Below are positions 29,947 to 38,007 of a stretch of DNA of 38,007 bases, piece by piece. Source of the DNA: CAJPPJ01 sp963536495 (GTDB lineage Bacteria; Bacillota_I; Bacilli_A; RF39; UBA660); the NCBI GenBank assembly GCA_963536495.1, contig CAUTAF010000011.1, forward strand, positions 1 through 38,007, in the 5' to 3' direction. The notes below the pieces were generated by a model. It was not told the DNA's origin. It did not search any database and saw only the letters and a list, made by a program, of their open reading frames with translations. Each line of letters opens with the position of its first letter. Within the stretch, counting starts at the first letter, position 1. Both the position numbers and the translations under genes were made by a program.

Positions 29947-30666
29947 TTAAGCTAAATTATGATAAATACTTTGTACATCATCGATGTCTTCTAATGCTTC
30001 AATTAGTTTTCCATTCTTTTCATAGAATTCATCGTCCCCTTCAATTGTAGTATCAGCAACAAACTCTACATCTAATTTTTCAAAACTATTTATACCTTCA
30101 GCAACAAAAGCTTCTTTAACTGTATTTAAATCTTCTGGTTCTGTATAAATTATATAGTTTTCTTCAGTTGATGCTGTATCAAGAGCTCCTGCCATAAGGG
30201 CTGTTTCTAACATTTTTTCAGAATCCATTAATTCTTTAGAAAATTCTATTACACCTTTTCTTTTAAAAAGATATGATACAGATCCACTAGTACCTAAATT
30301 ACCACCATGTTTTGTAAATGTCGATCTAACTAACATAGCACTTCTATTTTTATTATCAGTTAAACAGTAAACCATGATAGCTACTCCACCAGATCCATAA
30401 CCTTCATACATTATTTCTTCTAATTGTTCAGTATCTCCTGCTCCAATAGCTTTATTAATTGCTTTTTCAATGTTATCTTTTGGCATATTTAAAGCTTTAG
30501 CTTTATCTACTACTAATCTTAAAGATGGATTATCTTCAATTTTTCCATTTGTTCCTTTAGCAGCAATATATATTTCTTTTGCTATTCTTTGGAACACTTT
30601 TCCTCTTTGTTGATCTATTAATCCTTTTTGTCTATGAATTTTTGCCCATTTACTATGTCCACTCAT
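29947..30666 (-). CDS. yebC: YebC/PmpR-family regulatory protein
   Basis: A 239-residue, full-length member. It starts MSGHSKWAKIHRQKGLID and has the DNPSLRLVVDKAKALNMPKDNI and YEGYGSGGVAIMVYCLTDNK signatures. The family consists of DNA-binding transcriptional regulators; related proteins are also reported to relieve ribosome stalling, so the exact role here is open. AAAGGAG precedes the ATG, which overlaps the HAD gene's stop (ATGA), so both come from one transcript. It ends in a strong terminator. Confidence 0.95.
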   Translation of the reverse strand: MSGHSKWAKIHRQKGLIDQQRGKVFQRIAKEIYIAAKGTNGKIEDNPSLRLVVDKAKALNMPKDNIEKAINKAIGAGDTEQLEEIMYEGYGSGGVAIMVYCLTDNKNRSAMLVRSTFTKHGGNLGTSGSVSYLFKRKGVIEFSKELMDSEKMLETALMAGALDTASTEENYIIYTEPEDLNTVKEAFVAEGINSFEKLDVEFVADTTIEGDDEFYEKNGKLIEALEDIDDVQSIYHNLA

Positions 30667-31151
30667 CGTTTTTCTCCTTTACTTAACAATTCTTTTAAAG
30701 ATGATATGCTATTATCTTTTTTTATTTTACTAAAATGTATTCCTACTCCACCTTTTTTATTCCAATCTATAACATTTGCTTCTAAATCATCTATTAAATA
30801 ATAATTCTTTTTAGGTATTACAATATCAGATTTATTAGATGAATATGGAACAAAATGTATTGGTATAAAAATATTACTATTTCTTAAAAAAGCTTGTTTT
30901 TCTTTCATCTCATGAATAGTATGTACTTTAGATAAAATAAATACATGTTTATACATCTTCTCTATTTCTTTTAGATTTTCAATAGATGATTCTATTTCTT
31001 CTGCTTCTTCTATAAGTTTAGTCCAATCTACACTAGGAGAAAACTCTTCCCAAGTTCTATCACCCTTCATGTATTCTAATCTAGCTTCAGTATCTAAAAT
31101 AACTCCATCAAAATCTATAAATATATATGAATTTTTATTAATGTTTTTCAT
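30663..31151 (-). CDS. HAD-superfamily hydrolase
   Basis: A protein of 162 residues from the ATG at 31151; a TTG at 31154 gives one more codon but lies between the -10 box and the ATG. Motif I is FIDFDGVILD (Asp13, Asp15), motif II is the Ser of FILSKVHTI, and motif IV is YYLIDDLEANV. Small size with no visible cap resembles the 5'(3')-deoxyribonucleotidase/NT5C-like group, but the substrate is unknown. TATAAT ends 7 nt before the ATG and no Shine-Dalgarno is present, so translation may be leaderless. It overlaps yebC by 4 nt. Confidence 0.85.
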   Translation of the reverse strand: MKNINKNSYIFIDFDGVILDTEARLEYMKGDRTWEEFSPSVDWTKLIEEAEEIESSIENLKEIEKMYKHVFILSKVHTIHEMKEKQAFLRNSNIFIPIHFVPYSSNKSDIVIPKKNYYLIDDLEANVIDWNKKGGVGIHFSKIKKDNSISSLKELLSKGEKR

Positions 31152-31158
31152 CAAAAAG

Positions 31159-31188
31159 ATTATAACACAATTTATATTTTTATAGCAA
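31159..31188 (-). promoter_or_regulatory. promoter of the HAD-yebC operon, 7 nt from the ATG
   Basis: TTGCTA (31188-31183) and TATAAT (31164-31159), 18-nt spacer, minus strand. Only 7 nt separate the -10 from the ATG, placing transcription start at or next to the start codon. Confidence 0.55.
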
Positions 31189-31195
31189 TTAAGTG

Positions 31196-31708
31196 TTAAT
31201 TATTAATTAATTTATCTATTTCTTTATTATAATCATGAATTATAAAGTTTATTTTTTTATTATTAACGAAGTAACTACCTTTATAATTTTTATCTTTATT
31301 TAAAAGTTCTTTACCAAGTGGTGAATTTAAAGTTATCTCTTGATACTCTTCATTTAAATTAGGATTTGGTGAACCAATAAGTTTAATAATTATTTTTTCT
31401 TGATCGTCATCTCCATATATAAGAGTTAAAGAAATATAATCGTTTATGTTTATATATTTATTAGATTTATTTTTTAATATAACTATATTTTTTAAATTGG
31501 CAATCTTTTCTTTTAATTTATAAGATAAAGAATATTCAAATTTTTTAGCTTCTTCAAAATCAAAATTATCGTGCCATCCATCTCCTACTGCAGCTTCTGC
31601 TGCTTCTGTTCCACCTTTTGCTTTGTTATTAAATTCTTGTTTTAAATCTTCTATTTCTTTTAAATACTCTTTATAACCTTCTTCATCTAAATATATTTTA
31701 TTATTCAC
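31196..31708 (-). CDS. divergent GreA/GreB-family transcription elongation factor
   Basis: A 170-residue protein. The N-terminal coiled coil (EEGYKEYLKEIEDLKQEF) and C-terminal FKBP-like domain with SPLGKELLNKDK follow GreA/GreB. The tip, normally GDLSENAEY, reads VGDGWHDNFDFEEAKK here. Acids are present (Asp43, Asp47), so RNA-cleavage stimulation may be retained, but Trp/His in the tip is unusual. Gre factors rescue backtracked RNA polymerase through the secondary channel. The start is a GTG at 31708 with AAAGGA 8 nt upstream. It may not be the cell's main GreA. Confidence 0.85.
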   Translation of the reverse strand: MNNKIYLDEEGYKEYLKEIEDLKQEFNNKAKGGTEAAEAAVGDGWHDNFDFEEAKKFEYSLSYKLKEKIANLKNIVILKNKSNKYININDYISLTLIYGDDDQEKIIIKLIGSPNPNLNEEYQEITLNSPLGKELLNKDKNYKGSYFVNNKKINFIIHDYNKEIDKLINN

Positions 31709-31772
31709 TTATTATTCCTTTCTTAAATTTCAAAAAAATTAACAATTAAATAATAATATGAATATATAATCA

Positions 31773-32330
31773 TTAATTATTTTTCTTAAAATATTCTGCT
31801 ATTTTTAAATATGCTTCATTATTCCAAATTTTAACTCTTTCTTTATCCGGATAATTTGCTAAAGTTTTATCATATCCATCTGGTACAAAAATGAAATCCC
31901 AATTCCATCCATACTCTCCAGATTTTTCCAATGCTATTGTTCCATTAGTAATAGATGTAAATACTATAGGTTCTTTATTATATTCACAATATGCATAAGC
32001 TTCAATAAAGCATGCTTTTCTATTTGTTTCGTTTTCTAGTAATTTTAATATTTTTTCTTCTCCTAATCTTTCACCAACATAATGAGTATAAGGTCCAGGA
32101 AATCCATTTAATGCTTCTATAAATAATCCTGTATCATTTTTTAAAACAGATTTTTTTAATTTATCACTTGCTTCTTTTGCAGAATGCATTGCTATTTCTT
32201 CTACTTTATCAGCTTGAATTTCAGTTGTATCCATCTTAATATGTTCAACTTTAAAACCTAAAGGTTCTAAAACTTCTTTTGCACTTAATATTTTAAACCA
32301 ATTACTTGTAACATAAGTTATACTTTTCAT
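31773..32330 (-). CDS. ITPase/Ham1-type non-canonical purine NTP pyrophosphatase
   Basis: A 185-residue enzyme that hydrolyses (d)ITP and XTP to monophosphates, keeping deaminated purines out of DNA and RNA. Recognisable are the substrate loop YVTSNWFKILSAKEVL, KNDTGLFIEALNGFPGPYTHYV (metal-site Asp and the typical LNGFPGPYS block) and the C-terminal GYDKT segment. The GFPGPYTHYV and GYDKTLANYPDKE wording is closer to archaeal and eukaryotic members than to Bacillus RdgB, as far as memory allows. It follows truB by 17 nt in the repair and RNA-modification operon, with a GGAGAT ribosome site. Confidence 0.88.
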   Translation of the reverse strand: MKSITYVTSNWFKILSAKEVLEPLGFKVEHIKMDTTEIQADKVEEIAMHSAKEASDKLKKSVLKNDTGLFIEALNGFPGPYTHYVGERLGEEKILKLLENETNRKACFIEAYAYCEYNKEPIVFTSITNGTIALEKSGEYGWNWDFIFVPDGYDKTLANYPDKERVKIWNNEAYLKIAEYFKKNN

Positions 32331-32347
32331 TTTTAATATCTCCTATT

Positions 32348-33193
32348 TTATACCTTTATCATCGCTAATACTTTAAATATATCACATTCTTCTCTAGTGT
32401 ATACTGCTATTTCTTCTTTTTCTTTTATAAATAATATATTATCTTCTTTTTCATCTAATTTTATCTTATTACCATTTAATACTTTGTCTTCTAAATCTCT
32501 ATTAAGTTCTACTTCTTTATAATTTAATAAATCATTTATTTTTAATAATTTAAAATTATTATTTTTTATATCTTCTAGAGTATAAGAATTTTCAATTAAT
32601 AAATTATCTACTTTTGTTCTAGTAAGTTCTTCTAAAGTCATAAGTTTATTTAATTTTTTTGATATATCTCTAACTAAAGCTCTTATATAAGTACCATTTG
32701 ATACTTTAACACTAAATGTAAAGCTATTATCTTTAAAATCAATTAACTTAATATCATATATATAAGAATTTTTAATTGGAAGTTCTACTTTTTGATTATT
32801 TCTTGCATATTCATATAACTTCTTACCATTTACTTTTATAGCAGAATATATTGGTACTTCATAAGAATACTCTCCTATAAAACTTTTTAATACTTCAAGT
32901 AATTCTTCTTTATTTAGTTCTTCTTTTTTCTCTTCTAAAATATTACCTGTTATATCTAAAGTATCAGTTTTAATTCCAAGTCTTACTTTAGCAATATATT
33001 CTTTATCTTTATAATTAAGTAACTTTACTACTTTTAATCCTTTATTAACTGCAACAAGTAAAATTCCTTCTGCAAAAGGATCAAGAGTTCCTGTATGACC
33101 AATTTTCTTTGTGTTTAATATCTTTGTTAAAATATTAACTACATCTCTAGAAGTCATATCTTTTTTCTTATTTACTAATATAAATCCATTCAT
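32348..33193 (-). CDS. truB: tRNA pseudouridine-55 synthase
   Basis: A protein of 281 residues from the ATG at 33193. TruB makes pseudouridine-55 in the T loop. The catalytic motif is GHTGTLDPFAEGIL with Asp38, and the KVSNGTYIRALVRDI segment is typical. A GTG at 33202 would add three residues but has no ribosome site; the ATG at 33193 overlaps the mutM TGA (ATGA), so coupling decides the start. The C-terminus has a shortened PUA-like tail (ILFIKEKEEIAVYTR). Confidence 0.95.
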   Translation of the reverse strand: MNGFILVNKKKDMTSRDVVNILTKILNTKKIGHTGTLDPFAEGILLVAVNKGLKVVKLLNYKDKEYIAKVRLGIKTDTLDITGNILEEKKEELNKEELLEVLKSFIGEYSYEVPIYSAIKVNGKKLYEYARNNQKVELPIKNSYIYDIKLIDFKDNSFTFSVKVSNGTYIRALVRDISKKLNKLMTLEELTRTKVDNLLIENSYTLEDIKNNNFKLLKINDLLNYKEVELNRDLEDKVLNGNKIKLDEKEDNILFIKEKEEIAVYTREECDIFKVLAMIKV

Positions 33194-34008
33194 TTTTGAC
33201 ACTTCTCACAATAATAAGTAGATCTTCCACCTATCTTAATTTTTTTAATTAAACTAGAACAATTCTTACATTCTTCATTTTCTCTTTTATGAACTAATAA
33301 GTTATTTTGATTATGACCAGATTCATTATCTAAAGATGTATAACTTCTAATAGTAGTTCCACCATTTTTTATACCTTGTTCTAACACTAAACAAGTGTTC
33401 TTTATTATATCTTCTAAATTTTTATTAGTTAAATCTTTTCCTTTTAATAAAGGATTAATATGAGATAAGAAAAGTATTTCATCAGCATATATATTACCTA
33501 TACCCGTTAAAATAGTTTGATCTAAAAGTAAAGTTTTAATAGGTATATTTTTATTATATTTATCTTTTAAATATTCTACATTTAATTTTTTATCCCAAGG
33601 TTCTAAACCTACATCAGTTAGTGGTTTTACATTATATATATCTGTTGTTTTATCAAATAAATACATACATCCAAACTTTCTTACATCTTTATAAATTAAT
33701 TTTTTATCTCCTAAGTGAAAAATAATATGTTCGTGTTTTTCTATTTCTTCATTACTATCTTTATATAAATATTTACCTTCCATTCTAAGATGAGAAAGTA
33801 AATAATAATCACTTAAACAAAATATTAACCATTTACCATATCTTTTAATATCTAATATTTTTTGATTTCTTAAAGAGTCTTTAAAAGTCTTAGGATCTAC
33901 ATTTTTAATAATCTTATCATAGATTATTTGGACATCATCTATTGTTTTATTTTGTACTTTTTCAAGTAATTTTTTTCTTACTGTTTCAACTTCTGGTAAT
34001 TCTGGCAT
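33190..34008 (-). CDS. mutM: formamidopyrimidine-DNA glycosylase
   Basis: A 272-residue enzyme that removes 8-oxoguanine and related lesions. It begins MPELPEVETVRKKL; after Met removal Pro becomes the Schiff-base nucleophile, with Glu next. LLSHLRMEGKYLY gives the conserved Lys, GIGNIYADEILF the H2TH motif, and the C-terminus is a zinc finger with two CxxC pairs (ECKNC and YCEKC). The length is normal. It is 8 nt downstream of polA with an AGGAGG ribosome site and is coupled to truB. The identification is firm. Confidence 0.97.
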   Translation of the reverse strand: MPELPEVETVRKKLLEKVQNKTIDDVQIIYDKIIKNVDPKTFKDSLRNQKILDIKRYGKWLIFCLSDYYLLSHLRMEGKYLYKDSNEEIEKHEHIIFHLGDKKLIYKDVRKFGCMYLFDKTTDIYNVKPLTDVGLEPWDKKLNVEYLKDKYNKNIPIKTLLLDQTILTGIGNIYADEILFLSHINPLLKGKDLTNKNLEDIIKNTCLVLEQGIKNGGTTIRSYTSLDNESGHNQNNLLVHKRENEECKNCSSLIKKIKIGGRSTYYCEKCQK

Positions 34009-34016
34009 AATACCTC

Positions 34017-36581
34017 CTATTTAGCTTCGTATAAATCTTTTCCCATATTAATATCTACTACTAAAGGAACAGATAATTTAAAAGCATTTTCCATTTTTTC
34101 TTTAACTATTTCTTTAACTATTTCTTTTTCTTCTTCTTTTACTTCAAAAATAAGTTCGTCATGTATTTGAAGTAACATTTTACTTTTAATATTTTTTTCT
34201 TTAAATTCACTATCTATATCTATCATAGCTTTCTTTAAAATATCACTTCCACTACCTTGAATAGGTGTATTTAAAGCCATTCTTTCTCCTTGCATTCTAA
34301 TCATATAGTTACTTGCTTTTATTTCATCTATATATCTTTTCCTATTCATTATAGTTGTTACATAACCTTTTTCTTTAGCATCATCTACTTCTTTTTTCAT
34401 ATAAGCTTTAATACCATCAAACTTTTCCATATATCTATCTATAAAGTCTTTAGCATCATTTACATTTATTCCTAAGTCATTTGCTAAACCAAAAGATGAA
34501 ATACCATATATTATTCCAAAATTAACTGCTTTAGCTCTACTTCTTTCTTCTTTAGTAACATCTTTTATATCTTTATTAAATATCTTAGATGCTGTAAAAC
34601 TATGTATATCTTCAGAATTAATAAATGCTTCTTTTAAAGATTCTACATTAGATAGTTCTGCAAAAAGTCTAAGTTCTATTTGTGAGTAATCACTTGATAA
34701 AAATGTATAACCTTCTTGAGATACAAAACATTTTCTAATAAGTCTTCCATACTCATCATGATTAGGTATATTTTGTAGATTAGGATCTTTTGAAGAAAGT
34801 CTTCCAGTTCTTGTTAAACATTGATTATATATAGTATGTACTTTATTATCAGACATTATTTGTTCTTTTAAACCTACTACATAGTTAGAATTAAGTTTAG
34901 AAAGCATTCTATATTCTTCTACTAAACTAACTATTGGATTAAATAATCTAATCTTATCTAAAACTTCTTTATCAGTAGAATAATTAGAATTTTTACTCTT
35001 CTTTGGATATGGAATATTTAATTTTTCAAAAAGAATAACTCCAAGTTGTTTAGGTGAAGATATATTAAATTCTTCTTCTGATATAGCATATATTTTTTCT
35101 TCTAAAGTTTTTAATTTTCCTTTTATCTCAGTTTCTAAACTATCTAAGTAAGCTTTATCTACTAATATTCCTTCTTTTTCCATATTAGCTAAAATACTAG
35201 CAAGTTTTAACTCAATATCATAATAAAGATAATGTAGATCATTTTTTTCTATTTCTTCTTTTAATCTTTCTTTTTCTTCATATATAAACCTAGCTTTCTT
35301 ACAAGCATCGTTAATTAATGTTTCCTCTTCGATTAATAATTTATCTTTTTTAAATATATCTTCATTTAACTTAACATCATATCCTTTATTTAACATAATA
35401 AAAGATATATCTTCAGTTATTTTTTCATTAAGTAAATAATATGCTATATAGTTATCAAAATTAATATTGTTATTCATATTTAATAGTGATAAAGATACAT
35501 CTACTCTTTTTACATCATATGTATATTTATTAAAATTATTATTAAATAAATCTTCATTAAAATATTCTTTTTTAATAAAATAATTCTTATCTTTCGTACT
35601 TATCGCTACTCCTATAGTAAGGGACTTAAAATAACTTAAATTAGAACTAACTAAGTATAAAGAATAATCTTCATTTAATCTAAAATTAATATCTTCTACT
35701 ATTTCTATGTCTAATTTTTCTTCACTCTTTTTTATAGACATCTTATTAATTAAAGAGTTAAATTCTAATTCTTTTAATAAACTATTTAATTCTTCTTCAT
35801 TACTTCCTTTATATGCTATTTTTTCTAAATTAACTTCTATAGGTACATCTAAATAAATAGTAGCAAGTTCTAAAGATTTATAAGCACTTTCTTTATCATT
35901 TAATAAATTTTCTTTAACTTTACCTTTTAAATCATCTATATTTTTATATAAATTATCTATAGTATGATATTCTTTTATAAGTTTTAAAGCAGTCTTTTCA
36001 CCTATTCCTGCTACACCTTTAATATTATCTGAACTATCTCCCATTAATGCTTTTAAATCAATTATTTCTATTGGTTTAATACCATAATCTTCATAAAAAC
36101 TCTTTTCATCATAGTAAACATAATCTTTCATTTTTAAAAGTTTCATTCTTACATTAGGAGAAATAAGTTGTAATAAATCTCTATCACTAGATACTACTAA
36201 AACCTCTTCATCTATCTTTTTTGAATATGTCCCAATAATATCATCTGCTTCATAGTTTTCTATTTCTTCAACTGTAATTCCCATAGCTCTAGTAACCTTC
36301 TTGGCATAAGGAATTTGCTCTTTTAATTCTTTTGGAGTTTCACTTCTTCCACCTTTATAATCATCGTAACTTTCATGTCTAAATGTTTTACCCTTATCAA
36401 ATGCTACCATTATATGACTTGGTTTTTCTTCTGCTATTATTTTAAGTAACATCTGTATATATGCATATACTGCATTAGTTGGTAATCCTTTAGAGTTAGT
36501 TAATATCTCACCTCTATATGCTGTAGCATAGTAAGATCTAAATATTAAATTATTACCATCAATTAGTACTACTTTTTTCAT
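34017..36581 (-). CDS. polA: DNA polymerase I
   Basis: A protein of 854 residues from the ATG at 36581, which has GGAG 6 nt upstream; an ATG at 36593 would add four residues. The N-terminal 5'-3' exonuclease starts VVLIDGNNLIFRSYY. The middle 3'-5' exonuclease domain appears to lack the DEDD metal residues, as in Bacillus Pol I. The C-terminal polymerase has DPNLQNIPN, SSDYSQIELR (motif A), RSRAKAVNFGIIYG (motif B/O helix) and HDELIFEV (motif C). It completes Okazaki processing and repair synthesis. It overlaps truA by 23 nt and continues with mutM, linking replication repair and tRNA modification in one operon. Confidence 0.97.
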   Translation of the reverse strand: MKKVVLIDGNNLIFRSYYATAYRGEILTNSKGLPTNAVYAYIQMLLKIIAEEKPSHIMVAFDKGKTFRHESYDDYKGGRSETPKELKEQIPYAKKVTRAMGITVEEIENYEADDIIGTYSKKIDEEVLVVSSDRDLLQLISPNVRMKLLKMKDYVYYDEKSFYEDYGIKPIEIIDLKALMGDSSDNIKGVAGIGEKTALKLIKEYHTIDNLYKNIDDLKGKVKENLLNDKESAYKSLELATIYLDVPIEVNLEKIAYKGSNEEELNSLLKELEFNSLINKMSIKKSEEKLDIEIVEDINFRLNEDYSLYLVSSNLSYFKSLTIGVAISTKDKNYFIKKEYFNEDLFNNNFNKYTYDVKRVDVSLSLLNMNNNINFDNYIAYYLLNEKITEDISFIMLNKGYDVKLNEDIFKKDKLLIEEETLINDACKKARFIYEEKERLKEEIEKNDLHYLYYDIELKLASILANMEKEGILVDKAYLDSLETEIKGKLKTLEEKIYAISEEEFNISSPKQLGVILFEKLNIPYPKKSKNSNYSTDKEVLDKIRLFNPIVSLVEEYRMLSKLNSNYVVGLKEQIMSDNKVHTIYNQCLTRTGRLSSKDPNLQNIPNHDEYGRLIRKCFVSQEGYTFLSSDYSQIELRLFAELSNVESLKEAFINSEDIHSFTASKIFNKDIKDVTKEERSRAKAVNFGIIYGISSFGLANDLGINVNDAKDFIDRYMEKFDGIKAYMKKEVDDAKEKGYVTTIMNRKRYIDEIKASNYMIRMQGERMALNTPIQGSGSDILKKAMIDIDSEFKEKNIKSKMLLQIHDELIFEVKEEEKEIVKEIVKEKMENAFKLSVPLVVDINMGKDLYEAK

Positions 36582-37311
36582 TATCTTCTCCATATTCTAC
36601 TTTTTCTAAATAAAGACCATTTCCACTTATAAAGTATGTTCTAGATATTTCTTTTTGATTAAGTAAATCTTTTACAACACCAACATTTTTTTTACCAAGA
36701 CCAATATCTATAAGTAAACCAGTCATATATCTAATTTGATATTTTAAAAATGAATTACCACTATATCTAATAGTTACTATATTATTTTCTTCAGTTATTT
36801 CTATATCATAAATAGTTTTTATATAGTGATATCTTTTTTCTCTAAACTCAGTAAACATATAAAAATCATGTTCTCCAAGTAAATAACTAGCTGCTTCTTT
36901 CATTTTTTCTATATCTAATTTTTTATTTAAATTAAGAGTATATTTATCTATTAAAGGATTATACTCTCCTACATTAATTAAATATTTATAAGTTTTTGAT
37001 AAAGTATTTCTTATTAAAAAATCATTATCTACTATTTTTAAATTCTTTAAATAAATATCTTTTGGTAAATAACTATTTATTGCTCTTAATAAATTATCTG
37101 TTTTTATATCTTTTTCTATTTCAAAACAAACTGGTAAAGCTACTGCATGTACTCCTTTATCCAGTCTAGAAGAAAAGAAGCACTTAGTAGATTTATTATT
37201 AATATTACTTAATACTTTACTAAATTCTTCTTCTACTGTTCTATATGGTAAATTTATACTACTACCATGAAAATTACTACCATCGTATGTTATATATCCA
37301 AAATATTTCAT
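36559..37311 (-). CDS. truA: tRNA pseudouridine synthase A
   Basis: A 250-residue enzyme making pseudouridine at positions 38-40. MKYFGYITYDGSNFHG is the TruA N-terminus, and the catalytic Asp is Asp51 in SSRLDKGVHA (usual form GRTDxGVHA, so one of the less conserved residues is changed). FLKYQIRYMTGLLIDIG is the second signature. The length is normal. It overlaps the upstream gene by 4 nt (ATGA). In many Firmicutes truA follows ecfA-ecfT; the two genes before it here fit that order. Confidence 0.93.
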   Translation of the reverse strand: MKYFGYITYDGSNFHGSSINLPYRTVEEEFSKVLSNINNKSTKCFFSSRLDKGVHAVALPVCFEIEKDIKTDNLLRAINSYLPKDIYLKNLKIVDNDFLIRNTLSKTYKYLINVGEYNPLIDKYTLNLNKKLDIEKMKEAASYLLGEHDFYMFTEFREKRYHYIKTIYDIEITEENNIVTIRYSGNSFLKYQIRYMTGLLIDIGLGKKNVGVVKDLLNQKEISRTYFISGNGLYLEKVEYGEDNEKSSTN

Positions 37312-37787
37312 AATATCACCACTATTAAATATAATATGTTAAATAATAAAAAGATTATATCCGTCTTAGTAAATTCTATATATAGTTTATTTTTTTTATA
37401 AAAACTATTAAAACTTAATTTATAAGATTTTTTAACTTCTTCTAACTCTTCTTTAGAATGTAATAATTTATATATAAAATCTTTTTTAAAACCAAGTTTT
37501 TTTAATAAATAAATTTTATCGTAGTTAATCATAAATATAATTAAGAAATATAAGTATTCTAAAACTAAGATAATCTCTGCAATATATTTAAGCTTATAAA
37601 AGAATATTGGTATAAATAACAAAAAATTTAAGATACTTATAAATAAGTTTTCATGATCTATACTAGAATAAATACATAAAAGTAATATAGGTAATAAAAA
37701 GTAAGTATTCTTTTCTATTACTGCTATTGTTATAAATATAATAAACGAAATAAGTCTTGTAACGACATTAATTTTTTTTAGAAACAT
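37308..37787 (-). CDS. polytopic membrane protein, possible reduced EcfT
   Basis: A protein of 159 residues from the ATG at 37787 (MFLKKINVVTRLISFIIF), which has AAAGGA about 11 nt upstream; an ATG at 37799 is the other option but sits almost on that site. Four to five hydrophobic segments lie at about 10-28, 40-58, 70-90 and 138-155. The position between what may be an ecfA end and truA is where EcfT, the membrane coupling subunit of ECF vitamin transporters, usually lies. It is much shorter than EcfT (about 265) and I cannot see the Ala-Arg coupling motifs, so this is a hypothesis from location. Confidence 0.6.
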   Translation of the reverse strand: MFLKKINVVTRLISFIIFITIAVIEKNTYFLLPILLLCIYSSIDHENLFISILNFLLFIPIFFYKLKYIAEIILVLEYLYFLIIFMINYDKIYLLKKLGFKKDFIYKLLHSKEELEEVKKSYKLSFNSFYKKNKLYIEFTKTDIIFLLFNILYLIVVIL

Positions 37788-38007
37788 TTTTATACACATC
37801 CTTTATAAAATCACGATAATCTTTGTTATACATTATCTTAATATTCTTTTTTCTTAAAATATTTGTTATTTCATATAAAGAAGATAAATTATTATCTTTA
37901 AAATATTCTTCAGTATTAACTATATTATCATCTATTAATAATTTATTTATATATTTCATTAAGAAATCTTCATCTTCTAATATATAAATATTTTTATTTT
38001 TTTGTTT
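37768..38007 (-). CDS. C-terminal fragment of a protein entering from the right edge, possibly EcfA
   Basis: The minus-strand frame is open to the end of the window: 79 residues including 16 before an internal Met at 37959, so this is the end of a longer gene, not a small one. ILEDEDFLMKYINKLLIDDN followed by IVNTEEYFKDNN, SLYEITNILRKKNIKIMYNK and DYRDFIKDV could match the C-terminal tail of an ECF transporter ATPase (lxDxGxIvxxGxxxxxF, then PxxxxLxxxL). No ATPase motif is inside the window. It overlaps the next gene by about 20 nt, so the two are coupled. Confidence 0.55.
   Translation of the reverse strand, partial: KQKNKNIYILEDEDFLMKYINKLLIDDNIVNTEEYFKDNNLSSLYEITNILRKKNIKIMYNKDYRDFIKDVYKNVSKKN

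Noticed and set aside
1..38007. Mycoplasma-type code (TGA as Trp)
   Set aside because: TGA ends mutM, the MBL hydrolase and the gene before truA at sensible places with overlapping starts, and Trp is encoded by TGG in conserved positions.
1..38007. CRISPR arrays, rRNA genes and insertion sequences
   Set aside because: No regularly spaced repeats, rRNA-like blocks, transposase genes or terminal inverted repeats typical of insertion sequences were found on either strand.

Overview
The window is about 38 kb of very AT-rich chromosome from a low-GC Firmicutes/Bacilli-like bacterium. It resembles the reduced-genome uncultured gut lineages near Erysipelotrichia/RF39, but that placement is inference from gene content and base composition. 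TGA is used as a stop (for example in the ATGA overlaps of mutM/truB and truA with its upstream gene) and tryptophan is TGG, so the Mycoplasma-type code is not used. An FtsW-type SEDS protein and glmS imply a peptidoglycan-making cell. Firmicutes hallmarks include an L21 leader RNA, an L27 with a cleavable N-terminus plus the Prp protease, and a glmS ribozyme. Almost all genes lie on the minus strand.

Layout, left to right: a membrane-protein fragment and an anchored protein (1-1141); rpsT and the rplU-prp-rpmA operon (1192-2493); two plus-strand tRNA genes, CAT (probably lysidine-modified Ile2) and Leu-TAG, then a small lipoprotein (2511-3186); two tandem paralogous coiled-coil miniproteins (3188-3681); an MBL-fold hydrolase; a small orphan gene flanked by 21-bp direct repeats (4715-5149); and an anchored zincin-like putative metalloprotease (5265-6449).

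From 18152 down to 6558 runs an apparently continuous operon of 11 genes encoding a compact type IV secretion system: a pilin-like surface protein, a VirB2-like subunit, a VirB6-like channel protein, a PrgI/TcpE-type protein, VirB4 carried as two ATGA-overlapping genes, a bitopic wall-side protein and a VirD4 coupling ATPase. These are followed by a secreted staphylococcal-type nuclease whose start lies inside virD4, an anchored protein and a hexapeptide-repeat protein. No relaxase, integrase or attachment site is visible and housekeeping genes flank it. It therefore looks like a resident secretion or DNA-handling machine rather than a complete conjugative element.

The right half is housekeeping: tgt-ftsW-unknown; three glycosyltransferase-type genes with exonuclease III; an unknown protein; glmS behind a glmS ribozyme; a DUF4282 protein; yebC with a HAD hydrolase; a divergent GreA-like factor; and a tightly packed run of a possible ecf transporter end, truA, polA, mutM, truB and an ITPase gene. 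Three genes have a -10 box only 6-7 nt before their ATG and no Shine-Dalgarno, suggesting leaderless mRNAs. Several operons end in intrinsic terminators whose stem contains or overlaps the last stop codon.
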